Assembly (NCBI GenBank): GCA_019454045.1
Contig: SKCR01037626.1
Coordinates: forward strand, 1-64,000
Direction: 5' to 3'
Origin: Zanthoxylum bungeanum
Lineage: Eukaryota > Streptophyta > Magnoliopsida > Sapindales > Rutaceae
Length of the DNA stretch: 64,000 nucleotides
The notes beneath the pieces were generated by a model, which saw only the letters and a program-made list of their open reading frames with translations, had not been told where the DNA came from and did no database searches. Of the stretch, positions 46,739 to 59,577 are shown piece by piece (the first letter of the stretch is position 1; every line of letters starts with the position of its first letter). The translations under genes and the position numbers were made by a program.

Positions 46739-48770
46739 TGTTGGGTTTTCTAGGTCAAACCAAGATCAATTAAGCAAGAAATCATGTGAATACAACAAAG
46801 TAAGAATGCGGAAAATACTCACTTTGATCGGATTTTGGATGCGTTGAACACAAAAAAAATAAAATTTGCTCCTTGATGTTTCGGCCAAGCCCCTTTGAAG
46901 TAGATCTCTAAGCTTATCTCTTTAAAGTTTTGAATCCAAGCTCCAAGCTTTGATTTGAGATTCCAAGCTCAAAGGTTGGTTTCCCTAACACCTTGATATG
47001 ATTCCTTATGTGTGCGCTAGCACAAAATTGAAACAAATTTTTATCTTTGGTGAAGAGCAACTCTCGGCCAAGGAACAAAAATGGAGAAAGTCAAATTTTA
47101 GTTCAAAATCGTGAGGGAGAGAGAGAGAGTAAAACTTGTGTTTTTGTTTTCTAAAACCAAATACACTTATGAAAAGTCAAAGCCAAAAATTTGGTATATC
47201 CTTTTCAAAAAAGAATAAAGCAAATTGGAGGGAAAAAAACAATTAAGGCTTCCAACCACTCCCATCATAAATAGTGAGTGGATGTCAATCACAAAAAGGT
47301 GACTTGACTTCCATCACTAAAGTGACTGGCGATGTGACTTGCGATGTGACTTGTGGGCCCCACTTTAATTCAAAATCCGAGTGGGCCCGCAAACACATTC
47401 CGGGCTCGGGTTCTTTAATTCTGAATTAACGAATTTTTCATTGCGACGTAATTAAATCAAATTTAATTAAATAATTATGCCTAGCAAAATTACTATTCAC
47501 GTCGCTCGTGAATTAATTCTAAATTAATTCGTTCGTCCGAATTAAAATCCAATTTTAATTCCGCGTCGAAATCTAATTTCGTTTAATATATCAAATATAT
47601 TCTTTTATCGATTAATTCCAAATTAATCGTTCTCTCTCTTCAAATAGTATTTTATCCCAGATAAGATCTCTCCGTAATTAATCCTAGATTAATTTTCTCT
47701 CTCTTCTAATTAATCCCAGATTAATTATGTTCGAGTCATACGTCATCGGTGAATCTTCAGGAAGCGACCCATGAGATCCCTGGATATGTTGGCAGTAAAT
47801 CCGGTCATCGGAGTATCTGATTACGTGTGTACCCAGTACCACGTTCTTACCGATTTACAAGACATGGTTGGCTTCTAGCAAATTACCTTGCCTACCCAAT
47901 TCTCCAGAAATATTCTTTTAAGGAATATGTAATCTATGTCAGGCGTAGTATACGTAGTATTGCGTATTACGATTCAGTATCAGATGTCACATGCTAGGCC
48001 TGGGGCTGGAATTGTGTCTGCCCCGTACGAAGCATATATCAGATCTATGATAACTAGTCTCTATAATCGAATAATCATGACCTAGTCATATTATCCCGAT
48101 GACTGCAGTACATAAGAGTATTAGTTCCGTATCTTACGTGACCATCATCTCCATATGACTAAAGTGATACTTCCATCTTGACATCACACCCAATACACTA
48201 CGATTCTCAATATACCCAGAAGAGGCGTACACGGAACATGTTAAAGCCCCGGATGACCAAAACCAAAGTATATTGATTGTCGCAAGTATTAGCGATGTAA
48301 GTATCAGGTTAAGACCAAATACACCTACCCTAATTCGGACTTCCATAGACACATAGTCATACTACCAATGGAATTCCGATGGGTCTATCCAGAGCGAAGC
48401 TGTTCCCGTACCATCGGTAAACACAACCTCCTATTACACTTGCATGAGTATCCAATACCCAAATATATGAGAACTATGCCGTTATGCTCCCATAACATGC
48501 ACAAGTGCAATATTAGTCTATTCCGCATTATCGATGTCCAATCTCGATAATACTACGACTAGGGATATTTTAATGATTAAACCTTAATGGATTAATATTG
48601 TCTTATATCTTATTAATCTGGAACTAATCATATAGACTTGTATCATTTATATATCCCGGTAATCTAATTACAAATGATAAAAGAGCAATTTCCTTTGTCA
48701 CATAGTTGATTTGTACAACAACACCATGTTATGTACAAATCGTGATGCTATGGGTCATAATTTTCCAACA
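46739..48770 (-). repeat. 3' LTR of element B
   Basis: This 2032-bp LTR begins TGTTGGGTTTTCTAGG on the plus strand and ends TTTTCCAACA. Its complement matches the LTRs of A and F, e.g. the repeated AATTAATC blocks at about 47430-47730. Confidence 0.93.
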
Positions 48771-48783
48771 ATCTCCCAATTGG
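48771..48783 (-). other. Polypurine tract of element B
   Basis: ATCTCCCAATTGG on the plus strand; the complement CCAATTGGGAGAT precedes the LTR. Confidence 0.8.
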
Positions 48784-51700
48784 CCTATAGCCAATCACTC
48801 AAGTGTCCTACACCTGAACTATGTACGAGTCGCTCAAACTTCTGCTGAGAAACTACTTTCGTCAATGGATTTGCAATGTTATCAACTGATGCGATTTATT
48901 CGATCATCACATCGCCACGATGTATGATCCGACAAATCAGATGAAATAATTGAAGTATATATTTAGATCATTGATGAGATCATTAATTCTTTAGCCTGTG
49001 CTGAGGCATAGCTCAGCTGCTAACAGAACTATACCTAATCTGATTAGGATTATATAGATCCAAAATGCTTCTTTTGCTGCCTCAGCTGCAACAATATTCC
49101 GCTTTTGTTGTTTATTCGGCAACAGTATCTTGCTTGGAAGATTTCCAGCTTACTGTTCCGTTATTCAAACTATATAGTACCCTTATTGCCGGTTTGGAAA
49201 CTTGCAGCAGTGAACCCAGTCACTTCAAGTTCTCGTTCTCTATAGCTTAAGAAAGCATCCTTAGTTCCTCTAAGATACTTAAAGATGTTCTTAATCTCAA
49301 TCCAGCGACTATCACTTGGATTGGCCTGATTTTGACTCCATATGCTCAAAGCATATGAGACCCCAGGTCGCGTACATATATTTAAATGTACGAGTTCTCG
49401 GAGAGTGCCAACAACTTTTAGATCTATCCCAGTAGATCCTTATTCCTAGAATAAAGGTTCTCTCTCCCAAGTAGTCTACGGAGAATTTTCATGAAAGCCA
49501 AGCTTTCACCGATTTTATTATGGGAATGTCATTTCCAAGAAATGATATGTCATGATTATATATAGCTATCATTGTCAGTACGCTCCCACTAACCTTCTTA
49601 TATACACAAGAATTATATTCGTTTTGAATTAAATCATATACCATTATGATCTTACATCAAAATGATAGTTCCAATAACGCAATGCTTGCTTCAATCCATA
49701 AATGGATCGAATTAACTTGCAAACCTTGTTTGCATGCTTTGGTACGACAAAACCGTCAGGATGTTGTAAACATCCTCCAAAAGATTTCCTTTTAAGGAAA
49801 GCAGTTTTGACGTTCAGCTGCCATATTTCATAAATGAAACATGTAGCATTAGCAAGCATTATCCGAATGGATTTAATCATGGCAACAGGTAAAAGGTTTC
49901 ATCGTAATCGACACCATGTTGATGACGATACCCTTTTATACAAGCCTAGCTATGTACATTTGTATGTTGCCATCCATGTTTGTCTTCCTTGAAGACTCAT
50001 ATAGTATCAATAGGCACAATGCCTTCCGGTACAACAACCAGTGTCCAAACTTGGTTGGTATACATGGAATCCATTTCGGACTTCATGGCACTTTGCCATA
50101 ATAGAGAGTCGATACCTTGTATCACTTCCTCATACGTAGCCAGTTCGTATTCCTCAATAAGATTGACATCTACATGAGGTGAGATCAAAAACCTATACCT
50201 CTCAGGTTTTTTTCTGACTCTCTCTGACTTACGTGGTTCTTGTGTATTCGAAGATTGTGGTACAGTTTCATCCCTGATGAACTCTTTGTGTTCCGTTAAG
50301 GAATCGGTGCCTGGAACAGTATTACTCTGATTTTCATCGAGTTTTACTTTCCTCCCACTTACCACTGCATATAGGTATCCCTTTTAGGAAAACCGCATGG
50401 AGAGCAACAATTAAATTGTTTTATTGTGAGTTGTATAAGTACTATACTTTGGTTACCCTAGGATAACCAACTACAAATTAGGCACTTATCCGATTTGGGT
50501 TCTAGTTTGGTATCATCCAAACATATGCCCAACATTCCTAAATCTTCAGGAATGAGAAAACCTGGTTTCTTTCCTGTTCATATCTAATATGAAGTCTGTC
50601 AAACAGATTTTCATGGAACCTTATTCAAAATAAGTTTTGCACTGATTAATGTGTATCCCTTGAAGGAAAATGGTAGCTCAGAGCGACTCATAATTAACCT
50701 TACCATGTCCAACAAGGTTCGGTTTCTCCGTTCGGACACACCGTCAAATTGAGGTGTTCCGGGAGGAGTCTATATTGAAAGAATACTATACTCTTTCAAG
50801 TAATTGAGAAACTTATTGCTTTAGTATTTTCATCACGGTCCAATCGTGATGTTTTAATACTCTTTCCGGTCTGTTTTTATACATCGTGTCGAAACTCTTT
50901 GAATTTATCAAAAGTTTCCGATTTATGTTTCAAAAGAAACACATAACTGTAACGCGATGCCACATCCGTAAAGGTTACAAAGTATTCATATCCACCTCTG
51001 TCCTAGCTAGATATGACCCCACTTACGTCACTATGAACGAGGGTTAACAGATCAGTGACACTTACACTATTACCAAGTAAAAGGTGTTTTAGGCACTTTG
51101 CCTATTAAACTAGATTCGTAGACATCATTTGATTAGAATCAAATCCGTCTTAGTACCCACTCTTCGAAAGTGTGGATATACGAGTCTTGTAAATGTGTCC
51201 CAGACAACAATGCCACAAATAAGTCTCATCTGATTAATTCAGTTTGAGCTATTTGTTTGTCATGTTATATGTTTGAGATTCATTTATATTCTAAATATAA
51301 ATACTGTTATTCACATCTAATGTGCTTATCTCAATATCATCTTTATAAAATAAAACACTTAGTGTTCTAGAATATAAAGGTATACCCTCAACAAGTTAAA
51401 CTTAGATATAGAGATAATGTTTCTAGTCAAACTAGGTACATTTTAACAATTTCCTAATTTAAGTACATACCCAAAGGGTAGTTCCTAAAATTAGGATTCT
51501 ACGGTTAAAACAACGACTCTTGTCCCGTTTCTGACTCGCAGGGTAGATCTCAACTGAAGTCAGTCTTCTGCTAATCAGCAGATTCTGCACATCAGTACAT
51601 ATTTATGTACCACATCTAGTATCAAAAATCCAATTTTGAAACTAGTAGCGAACATGTTTATGACAAACATGCTTGAAGCTGAAGCCTTGCACCACATTTA

Positions 51701-52410
51701 CTTCCTTCATGTATGCCTTGTCCATACGGCAGTCACACATACAGTGACCCTGTTTGCCAAAATTTAGGCAGACATCTTGGGATATGTCATTTGTCTTCCC
51801 GGAAGACTGTGATGATTTTGCCTTTGCCCCTTTTAGAAGCTCTGGCTCTGCCTCCTTGAGCATAGCCATCAACTCTCCAAGAGTTTACTCTTGGTTCATA
51901 ATGAACCTGCCCCAACTTTCGGGTAGAGACAATAAGATCAAATCTTTGGTAGTCTCAGCCACGTAGGTAATCCCCAGCTAACCTAGCTGATCGATGTCAG
52001 CAATCATCTGTGACAACTAGTGCTCGATAGATGTACCCTCTGACATACGCGAGCGAAAGAGCTTTTTTTGCAATTTATACTTCTAAGATCTAAGAATAAA
52101 TCTATGAAGATTCTTTAATTTCAACATCATGGTATAAGGATCTAATCCTTAGTTTTGACGACGAAATTAAAGTGTCATTGCATCAAGCATTAAGGATTGA
52201 ACACTAAAGTTATCATCACCATGAGTCTTCCAAAAATCATGCTCCACAATTTGCTCAACTCCAGGCTTAGGCCCGAGATGTCACTCTATCAAATAGAATA
52301 ACTTCTTAGTTCCGAAGACTATCCTGAGGTTTTATTCGCAATCTGAAAATTGGAGCCGTTTAAAGACATTTTCACCCAGGATTATGTTCTAAACGCTAAA
52401 CTTGCAGTTA
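48784..52410 (-). pseudogene. Decayed Ty1/copia gag-pol of element B
   Basis: Recognisable pieces in reverse order include an RNase H relic near 48960-49150 and reverse transcriptase at 49644-49880. The latter has SIYGLKQALRYWNYHFD and the frame pattern FLKRKSFGGCLQHPDGF shared with F. The integrase-RT linker at 49997-50365 reads TVPQSSNTQEPRKSERVRKK, as in A. An integrase core relic lies near 50700-51050, a protease relic near 51600-51640, and a zinc-knuckle relic at about 51720-51790 (CLNFGKQGHCMCDC, second Cys replaced by Phe). Multiple frameshifts and stops; non-functional. Confidence 0.85.
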
Positions 52411-54678
52411 TCTTGATTCCAATAGTCCAACTATCCAATCAACTATTTCAGGTGCTAATATAATGATTACTATAGTCTAACTATATATAATCAACTACAA
52501 TTTGATTGGTTAAATTCAAATATATTGATTACTATAATCCAATTATATAATCAACTATAAATTGAAGTAGTTTGAATACAGTCCAACTGTTTAATTTTAA
52601 AACAACAATTAAATATTAGTCCAACTAATATATTTCAATAATGACGAAAAAATGAAATCAGCGCGTATTGGCAAGTATCTAAACGAAATTGCAAATTTAA
52701 TACTTGCCTCCCACTATTTTTCGGTGAGCCTCTAACCCTCTGTTGACTACTCGAGAAACCTAGTTTCCTAGTGGGCTAGGATCCCGTTAAATAACACACA
52801 ACCTTGACTTTGGCCAACAAGCTGTATGATATTTAACTAGGTAGATCTCTAAGATCAATTGGATCTCATCCAATTCCTAGATCCAGTAGGTGGACATCCA
52901 AGTCCGAAACATATATCTACTATATGTCAATATATCTGATATATTCCCTAACCTTTTTCCTCTGAATCAACTAAGCCTTGGCTTTGGCACAACAAGCTTA
53001 ATGATTCCAGTTAAGCGGGACCATTGACCTTGGAAAGCTTCGTAATCGATGTCGATGGACAAGAAGTGATCTTGACTTTGGCCAACAAATCACAACTTGG
53101 ACAAGACATGCGATATGGAACAAAGCCTTCATGATTCAAACACATCCACGATGGACAAAGGTCTTGACTTTGGCCAACAAACCAGTGCCAATCTTGGATC
53201 TTGAGAATGAATCACTCAATGGAAGGAAAACACTTAATATTTGTTGAGGGTTTTTTGCGTAATTGGCAACCAATTAATTATCTTTGATTAGGTCTCATCA
53301 TACACCCTTAAGCATGCATTCTAAAAGCATAATAAGGCGCTGTAAATAAATTAATAATGATATGTGGATGGATATTTAAAACATTTTGTTCCTAGAACAA
53401 ATCTCTCACTTTCCTCTCTCTTGCTAGCACAAATCTTACTTCTACCCAATTACATAACACTTCTAAAAAAACCTCATTTATATTGAGGGGAATAAGTGAG
53501 AAGAGAAATACAAAGAGTCAATAGGTAATAGGTTGGACACGCAAGTCCAATTTAATAAATTCTAAATTTATTACAATAATTTCCAAAATTGCCATGACCC
53601 ATCTAATATCCATCCGATATACATTATTCATACATCACATCCATGTATTCACACAAAGCATGTTATCAATCAATCTAATCCAATTAATTAATCTTTGATT
53701 AATGATCATCCAATGTTCAAACAAAGATTTGATTTGCGCGAGTCCAACTCGTTTAAGAATAAGTACTCAAAGTACGAATTCTTGAATTATATCAAACTAC
53801 AATATTAAATCCAATTTAATTCGTATTCAATACTAATTCTTTATTTAATTCCAAATTAATTAATTACACTTTATTAATGAGCCTTTGCGACTTAGATTCT
53901 AAATCTAATCTTAACGGGTCTCAAAGCCCAATTAACATCCAATGTCAATTTAATTAAAGTCCAATGGGCTTTCAATTAATTTATTAAGGCTTGGACTTTG
54001 GCAACCAAAGCCCAATAAGGAATCACCCTTTGCCAAAAATCAATTTAGGCCCAATTAAATTATAAAAGGCCCAATTATCATATTTGGATCCAACCAATTA
54101 TCCTAAACCAAACTTGGCCCAACCAAGCCCATTAAGCCCAAATACAATATTTTTAGCCCAATTCCAAATTAAGCCTAATTAAATTTAATCACAATATTCC
54201 AAATATCACAATTTAATCAATTAAAGTGTATTAGCCATAATTAATTATTTAAATCAACATTTCCAAAATACCAATTTACATAATTAATCATGCTTTAATT
54301 AATCATCTTATGTCCAACATAAATTGAAGCAAAATCAATCCAACATGCGTCCATAGGCTCACGGAAATTAGGGATTTTTTATATCAATTTTAATTTCAAT
54401 CCAATTAAATCACAAACTAATATATCCCATGCATTTTAAACACATCCAATTGTCTAAAATTCAAAATCACCAAGAGCTATCCTAGGGTATCACATTCGGC
54501 CAAGGCATACAAATTGGGGAAAATTAATCCTATCAATTTCACAATTCCAACAATGTACAAATCCAATTTAAATTCATCCAACCTCAACCAAATCATCAAT
54601 TTGAAGAAATCATGCTCAAATCACAAAATCCCAAATTAAAGTTTAAGAACCCTAAATTCAATTACATGCTCAATTATG
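52411..54678 (-). other. Long non-coding leader of element B
   Basis: This is homologous to the leaders of A, D and F, with no coding frame. The complement of TTGTTGGCCAAAGTCAAG occurs at 52803-52820, 53071-53088 and 53163-53180. AGTCCAACTAT-type words recur at 52420-52630, beside the gag start. Confidence 0.75.
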
Positions 54679-54690
54679 GCTTTGATACCA
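54679..54690 (-). other. Primer-binding site of element B
   Basis: GCTTTGATACCA on the plus strand; its complement TGGTATCAAAGC is one base from the tRNA-Met consensus. Confidence 0.88.
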
Positions 54691-54691
54691 T

Positions 54692-55902
54692 TGTTGGGTT
54701 TTCTAGGTCAAACCAAGATCAATTAAGCAAGAAATCATGTGAATACAACAAAGTAAGAATGCGAAAAATACTCACTTTGATCGGATTTTGGATGCGTTGA
54801 ACACAAAAAAAATTGCTCCTTGAAGTTTCGGCCAAGCCCATTTGAAGTAGATCTCCATTCTTTTCTCTTTGAAGTGTTGAATCCAAGCTCCAAGCTTTGA
54901 TTTGAGATTCCAAGCTCAAAGGATGGTTTCCCTAACACCTTGATATGATTCCTTATGTGTGTGCTAGCACAAAATTGAAACAAATTTTTATCTTTGGTGA
55001 AGAGCAACTCTCGGCCAAGGAACAAAAATGGAGAGAGTCAAATTTTGGTTCAAAATCTTGAGGGAGAGAGAGAGAGTAAGACTTGTGTTTTTGTTTTCTA
55101 AAACCAAATACACTTATGAAAAGTCAAAGCCAAAAATTTGGTATATCCTTTTCAAAAAAGAATAAAGCAAATTGCAGGGAAAAAACAATTAATGCTTCCA
55201 ACCACTTCCATCATAAATAGTGACTGGATGTCAATCACAAAAAGGTGACTTGACTTCCATCACTAAAGTGACTGGCGATGTGACTTGCGATGTGACTTGT
55301 GGGCCCCACTTTAATTCAAAATCCGAGTGGGCCCGCAAATATATTTCGGGCTCGGGTTCGTTAATTCCAAATTAACAAATTTTCCATTGCGACGTAATTA
55401 AATCAAATTTAATTAAATAATTATGCCTAGCAAAATTACTATTCACGTCGCTCGTGAATTAATTCTAAATTAATTCGTTCGCCCGAATTAAAATCCAATT
55501 TTAATTCCGCGTCGAAATCTAATTTCGTTTAATATATCGAATATATTATTTTATCGATAATTCCAAATTAATCGTTCTCTCTCTTCAAATAGTATTTTAT
55601 CCCAGATAAAATCTCTCCGTAATTAATCCTAGATTAATTTTCTCTCTCTTCTAATTAATCGCAGATTAATTATGTTTGAGTCATACGTCATCGGTGAATC
55701 TTCGGGAAGCAACCCATGAGATCCCTGGATATGTTGGCAGTAAATCCGGTCATCGGAGTATCCGATTATGTGCGTACCTAGTACCACATTCTTACCGATT
55801 TATAAGACATGATTGGCTTCTATCAAAGCACCGTGCCTACCCAATTCTCCAGAAATATTCTTTTAAGGAATATGTAATCTATGTCAGGCGTAGTATACTT
55901 AG
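54692..55902 (-). repeat. 5' LTR of element B, truncated
   Basis: This aligns with 46739 to about 47960 of the 3' LTR and then stops near 55898-55902 (TAGTATACTTAG) at the join to C's integrase. About 800 bp of the LTR are missing. Confidence 0.9.
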
Positions 55903-58011
55903 GAGTTGTGCGGCCTATGTTCATGTCCATTCTCACGAACATGGAAAGTTAGGCCCAAGAGGAAAAAAGTGTATCTTTATAAGATATTCTGAACAATCAA
56001 AAGGGTTTGTTTGCATAGGTGAACATGAAAGTGGAGGCGTGACAAAATTTGAATCACGAGATATCACATTTTTAGAAAATGATTTTCCTAAGCAGGGAGA
56101 GATAGGTCAAGATTTATCTCTATATGAAACTCAAGATCACATGGATCACATGATTGGTGAAAACTCGGGTTTACCTAATTCAAGTGGGAGTGGTGAGAGA
56201 AATTTGAGAAAATTTGATGAATCTATTTCACATGAATCTCAAAATGATGAATTAGTTTCACACGAGTCTCATTTACGTGATCCAAGTGGGAACAATGTGC
56301 ACGATCCAAATGAGAATAATATGGAAAGTTAGGAATCAGTTCCACCACTAGAATCCCAATTACGGCGTAGTAATCGTAAAGGCATTCCTCGACGTCGTTT
56401 CGATATCGAAGGAGAAACCTTTATGATTCTACCTCAAGATGATGAAGAACCTAGAAACATAAAAGAGGATCTTCAATGTCCTGCTAAGGAAAAATGGATG
56501 AAAGCAATGGAAGATGAAATTGAGTCAATGAGGTCCAACCAAGTTTGGAAATTGGTTGATCTACCCAAAGGACGCAAAGCTATCAAGAACAAATGGGTTC
56601 TTAAAATAAAGCGTAATGCCGATGGCAATATCGAAAGATATAAAGCATGGCTTGTAGCAAAGGGGTATACACTACAGGAAGGAATTGACTACGAAGAGGC
56701 TTTTTCACCCGTTGTAAGGTTTACCTCAATTCGCTTGATTCTGGCTATAGTAGCAAGCATGGATCTAGAATTACATAAAATAGATGTAAATACTGCTTTT
56801 CTCAATATAGAACTTGATGAAAAAATCTACATGGAACAACCAGTAGGTTTCATAAAAGAAAATGAAAATGAGAAAGTATGTAGACTTTTAAAGTCTATAT
56901 ATGGTCTCAAGCAATCGTCTAGACAATGGTATATACGATTCCACAATACAATCATTTCGAATGATTTCATAATGATAGATGAGGATCATTGTGTGTACAC
57001 CAAGAGAGATAAAGATAAATTCATTATCTTATTTTTGTACGTGGATGATATACTTATAGCCGGAAATGATAAGGAGTTTGTAAAACACATCAAAGAATGG
57101 TTATCATCTAACTTCGAGATGAAAGATATGGGTGAAGCTACATATATTCTTGGGGTTAAGATCTCAAGAAATCGTTCAAAGAATTTATTATCTCTTTCAC
57201 ATGAGTCATATATAAAGAAAATTCTTGAACGCTTCCAAATGCAGGCTTTTAAACCCATTGATACTCCTATCACGAAAACTGAAGCTTTGAGTCGTAGACT
57301 GTGTCCTGAAACTCCATAGGAAAAGGAACAAATGAAGAAAGTTCCTTATGCAAATGCAGTTGGAAGTTTAATGTACGCAATGTTGTGTACAAGACCTGAT
57401 ATATGTTTCGCTGTTGGAATGGTAAGTAGATACCAATCCAATCCAGGACTAGCACATTGGAAAGCAGTTAAAAGAATATTTAGGTATCTGAGAGGGACAG
57501 CTGATTACTCATTATGTTATCAAGGAAATGATTTGCAATTGAGAGGCTATACTGATCTGACTGGGGAGGAGATTTAGATGAAAGAAAATCTACCTCCGGT
57601 TTTGTTTTCTTGCTAAACAATGGTGCCATTTCATAGAGCAGTAAGAAACAATCTTGTATAGCCTTATCCACAATGGAGGCTGAATTTGTGGCCTTTTCAT
57701 TAGCAGTATAAGAGGCTGTGTGGTTGAAAAGGTTCTTCGATCATTTAGGTATGTCAAATAAAGCTTATGGTCTAGTATTAGTTAACTGTGATAGTGAAGC
57801 AGCGATAGCCTACACAAAAGACCCAAAATTCCATTGTAAAATGAAACATATAGATACCAAATATAACTTTTTGAAAGAGATAGTTGCACGAGAAGAGGTA
57901 AACATGAAGTACATTTCTATGCAAGAAAGGGTAGCAGATCCATTGACCAAGCCTGTTCCTAGAGATGTCTTTGTTAGACATGTAAGAACTCAGGGATTGC
58001 GTAGATGTTAA
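55903..58011 (+). pseudogene. Copia pol of element C, 3' part (integrase C-terminus, RT, RNase H)
   Basis: Integrase resumes at CAAYVHVHSHEHGKL (the WGCxAYV region), so the residues from SEYC onward, including the whole catalytic core, are missing. A stop follows at 56330, then reverse transcriptase in a long frame at 56423-57319. It has KNKWVLKIKRN, YKAWLVAKGYT and FLYVDDILIAGND with the catalytic YVDD near 57040. A stop after CPETP at 57317 is followed by RNase H in broken frames: NAVGSLMYAMLCTRPDICFA at 57350, a frame change near 57560, NCDSEAAIAYTKDP near 57785, and the end ADPLTKPVPRDVF at 57930-57975. The RT core is well preserved, but the polyprotein cannot be made. Confidence 0.9.
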
Positions 58012-59030
58012 TGTGCTTACATATTATGATATGTATTTTTCCCAAATAATGTTTACTAATGTTAATACTCATTGATATTTATGTTCAATGCTTACATGTT
58101 ATTATGTTGATACATGTTTAAACAAATATACTATTAGTTAGTATGAGAAGTATGTCTGACAAGTGAATGACTGGCCCTCTCATACGGGCAATCGCCTCCA
58201 TTACTTTGTGTTAATGGGAGATGAGACAAATTTTTAAGCTAATTATCTGAGTGATAATTTAGAGAGCTCAAGCTTGAAAATTAAGTAATGTCGTTATGAG
58301 GTCACTTTCTCTGCGATATGACCTAAGGTGAATAAGTTCGTTTCACCTTACTTGTCTTAATGTCAGATAAGAGTTAGACATTGTGTTTGTCTGAACTATA
58401 ATCTGTACGGTATTTTATGAGACATGCGCTCCATGGGAAATGAGAGAATACCATAGCACATGTTTTCATACCATGTGTACATTTGCGACTATTGAGGGTA
58501 ATACAAGTAAATATCTCAGTCTTGATATTGTGTGAGACCCTTGAGATTATTTCAATCTCACATTGTACCCTTTAGACTCTTGTCTGCTTCTTAAAACTTA
58601 GATTTGATGATTACTATCTTGGAGTGTTGCTGAAAGATCATGAGAGATTCGATCTGAAAGAACATCTCTGGAAAAGTGAATTGAATCAAAGTTGAGAGAT
58701 TCAAGAAAGAAGAAAGATCATTATATGAGTAATATCACATTAGATTGTTTTCACTGGTCGACCAATTATGTTATTCTATGTGATCAAACATGATTGTGAA
58801 TATAAAATAAATATTACATTCGAAAAGAGCTCGAGAGAGATATAATGTGATAAATGATCGAGGATACTGTATACATAATCAACTATGGTTCTATCCATTT
58901 TTCGAGCAGCTATATATTCCTAACAGATGTATAGCAATTAAGCTCTCGAAGTATGCTGGTCGCACGGCATAATTGCAAAGTATGAATTATTCTTGTAGAG
59001 ATAATAAAAATTGTTGATCCCATCATATGT
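58012..59030 (+). other. 3' untranslated region of element C
   Basis: About 1 kb lies between the end of RNase H and the polypurine tract. It is AT-rich with no ORF recognised. The length is unusual but the sequence shows no clear repeats. Confidence 0.6.
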
Positions 59031-59040
59031 GAGTGGGAGA
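59031..59040 (+). other. Polypurine tract of element C
   Basis: GAGTGGGAGA directly before LTR start TGTTGGAAATT. Confidence 0.9.
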
Positions 59041-59577
59041 TGTTGGAAATTGTTGATTGAGAATTATTTAGTGTTGTTAAATAACAACAATTAGTAATAA
59101 TTTCATGTTGGAAATTATTAAGTAACAACAAGAGTTGTTAATCAAATAATTAAGTAACAACAAGAGTTGTTAAGTAACAACAATTAGTAAAATGTTAAGT
59201 GGGGAACATATGGTACACCCTTGATGGTAACATTTTTGGAAGGGTTAGAGAAAGTCATTATGCATCCAAATACATGTGATTACATAGTAATCAATGCATG
59301 TGATTAAATAGTAATCAAAGATTAATAGTAATCCATGCATGTGAGTGAATAGTGACTTGGTTTCCCTCCTATAAATAAGACCATTTGCTTATTGAGTTAA
59401 GCAATCAATTAAGTTTGATTAAGAGGTCTCTACAAGTTTAAAGGTATGCAATTGTGTTGTGGTTAATATAGATTTATTCCAATTAGTTTGTAAATAAATC
59501 TAGGACTAGTAATACATGTATGGTTAGATCCTAAGAGGACAAACATGTAAATATGTTAGGGATTCTGTTTCCTAACA
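59041..59577 (+). repeat. 3' LTR of element C
   Basis: This 537-bp LTR has the same length as the 5' LTR and few differences by eye. TATAAATA lies at 59370-59377. Followed by GAAAA and the resumed subtilase sequence. Confidence 0.95.

Larger units (their letters stand above)
46739..55902 (-). mobile_element. Element B: copia retrotransposon of the A/D/F family, inverted, inside C
   Basis: B is 9.2 kb in reverse orientation. The 3' LTR (46739-48770) is complete. The 5' LTR (54692 to about 55902) stops abruptly where C's pol resumes. It has a PBS, polypurine tract, long leader and decayed gag-pol. The outer end of its 5' LTR and about 0.6 kb of C's integrase are missing together, so a deletion spanned the insertion edge and no target duplication remains. 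Confidence 0.92.
42976..59577 (+). mobile_element. Element C: Ty1/copia retrotransposon split by element B
   Basis: C occupies 16.6 kb including B. LTRs of 537 bp lie at 42976-43512 and 59041-59577, begin TGTTGGAAATT and end TTTCCTAACA. The target duplication is a perfect GAAAA (42971-42975 and 59578-59582). PBS and polypurine tract are both present. The family differs from A/B/D/F. Inserting B, and an associated deletion, removed the integrase core. The leader carries a 31-bp-phased palindromic array and an extra ORF. Confidence 0.95.

Noticed and set aside
47100..47130. GA microsatellite as a feature
   Set aside because: Only a short GAGAGA run, repeated in both B LTRs; it carries no more information than the LTR itself.
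55676..55905. N-terminal part of the 218-aa frame as a novel integrase extension
   Set aside because: It is LTR sequence of element B read into C's integrase across a deletion join.
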